Assembly (NCBI RefSeq): GCF_014397025.1
Contig: NZ_JACJUO010000001.1
Span: 1,908,501-1,972,500 of the forward strand
DNA: 64,000 nucleotides
Source: Ochrobactrum sp. Marseille-Q0166
GTDB lineage: Bacteria > Pseudomonadota > Alphaproteobacteria > Rhizobiales > Rhizobiaceae
Direction of reading: 5' to 3'
Position numbers and translations under genes: made by a program. This document shows positions 63,870-64,000 of the stretch, in pieces; positions within the stretch are counted from its first letter, which is position 1, and the number at the start of each line of letters is the position of its first letter. Under the pieces are notes generated by a model that worked only from the letters and a program-made list of their open reading frames with translations, did not search any database and was not told where the DNA came from.

Positions 63870-64000
63870 TTATTCCTGATCGATTGGCAACGCTACAAAG
63901 CGGCTCTGATCATCGTTCTGAAGCTGCAACAACACAGCCTTACGACCAGCCTTGGAAGCTTCTGCTATCGCCTTATCGATGTCTTTTGCGCTGTTAACGA
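63870..64000 (-). CDS. degP: DegP/HtrA-type serine protease, C-terminal end (cut by window edge)
   Basis: About 43 C-terminal residues: VNSAKDIDKAIAEASKAGRK followed by AVLLQLQNDDQSRFVALPID. This matches the end of the second PDZ domain in rhizobial Do-family proteases. The catalytic part lies outside the window. The gene runs in the same direction as the regulator pair, 128 bp away. Confidence limited by the short fragment. Confidence 0.7.
   Translation of the reverse strand, partial: VNSAKDIDKAIAEASKAGRKAVLLQLQNDDQSRFVALPIDQE

Noticed and set aside
1..64000. CRISPR array, transposase, toxin-antitoxin or defence system
   Set aside because: Looked for repeats with regular spacers, transposase motifs and small coupled toxin pairs; none seen. 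The NYN gene alone is not enough to call a defence module.

Overview
The window is chromosomal DNA of a Brucellaceae-type alphaproteobacterium (Brucella/Ochrobactrum/Pseudochrobactrum group). The best markers are a head-to-head pair of Omp2-type porins whose N-termini match the Brucella Omp2a/Omp2b signature, a fused RelA/SpoT gene (rsh), an FnrN-type oxygen regulator beside hemN, and alphaproteobacterial gene order around acpS-lepB-rnc-era-recO. Genus and species cannot be fixed from sequence reading alone. Nearly all of it is ordinary core genome. I see no insertion sequence, CRISPR array, prophage or rRNA. The only mobile-element signal is one intact tyrosine recombinase.

Layout. 1-5.5 kb (minus strand): a cell-envelope protein cut by the window edge, rarD, cimA, a GFA-family protein and cysS. 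5.8-13.8 kb: small housekeeping and hypothetical genes, a GlxA-type regulator coupled to an isochorismatase-fold hydrolase, pyrC, and a ygfZ/HD-hydrolase/tyrosine-phosphatase run. 13.8-18.5 kb (minus strand): DUF2062-acpS-lepB-rnc-era-recO. 18.5-23.3 kb: an AraC regulator divergent from a fosmidomycin-resistance-type exporter, then the oxygen-responsive block fnrN - small Cys-rich ORF - hemN. 23.4-29.4 kb: rpoZ, rsh, pyrE, a NYN-domain gene, smpB, dapA. 29.8-33.6 kb: a Slt-type lytic transglycosylase and small envelope/membrane proteins. 33.7-38.1 kb: the inverted porin pair with tRNA-Ser(GCU) between them, then the integrase. 38.4-47.6 kb: an aminotransferase, DUF423, a triple-repeat secreted protein, a P-loop kinase, YitT, Sel1-like, DUF2147, GST, two small membrane ORFs, amn and an EEP-family phosphatase. 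47.7-64 kb: ETF-QO, an unusual family-4-like uracil-DNA glycosylase, two transporters, pepN, a PleC-like histidine kinase, glnE, a two-component pair and the C-terminus of a DegP-type protease.

The most interesting signals lie in the oxygen/haem block. The fnrN leader carries three mutually complementary segments. They can form either a small hairpin or an intrinsic terminator whose U-tract ends right at the fnrN ribosome-binding site, which is an attenuator architecture. Just downstream, a perfect FNR box precedes a 55-codon cysteine-rich ORF that overlaps the hemN start. Other points worth a second look are the exact 190-bp inverted repeat joining the two porins, two overlapping tiny membrane ORFs upstream of amn, a uracil-DNA glycosylase missing two of its four iron-sulfur cysteines, a dihydroorotase with a substituted metal-ligand histidine, and several unexplained intergenic inverted repeats.
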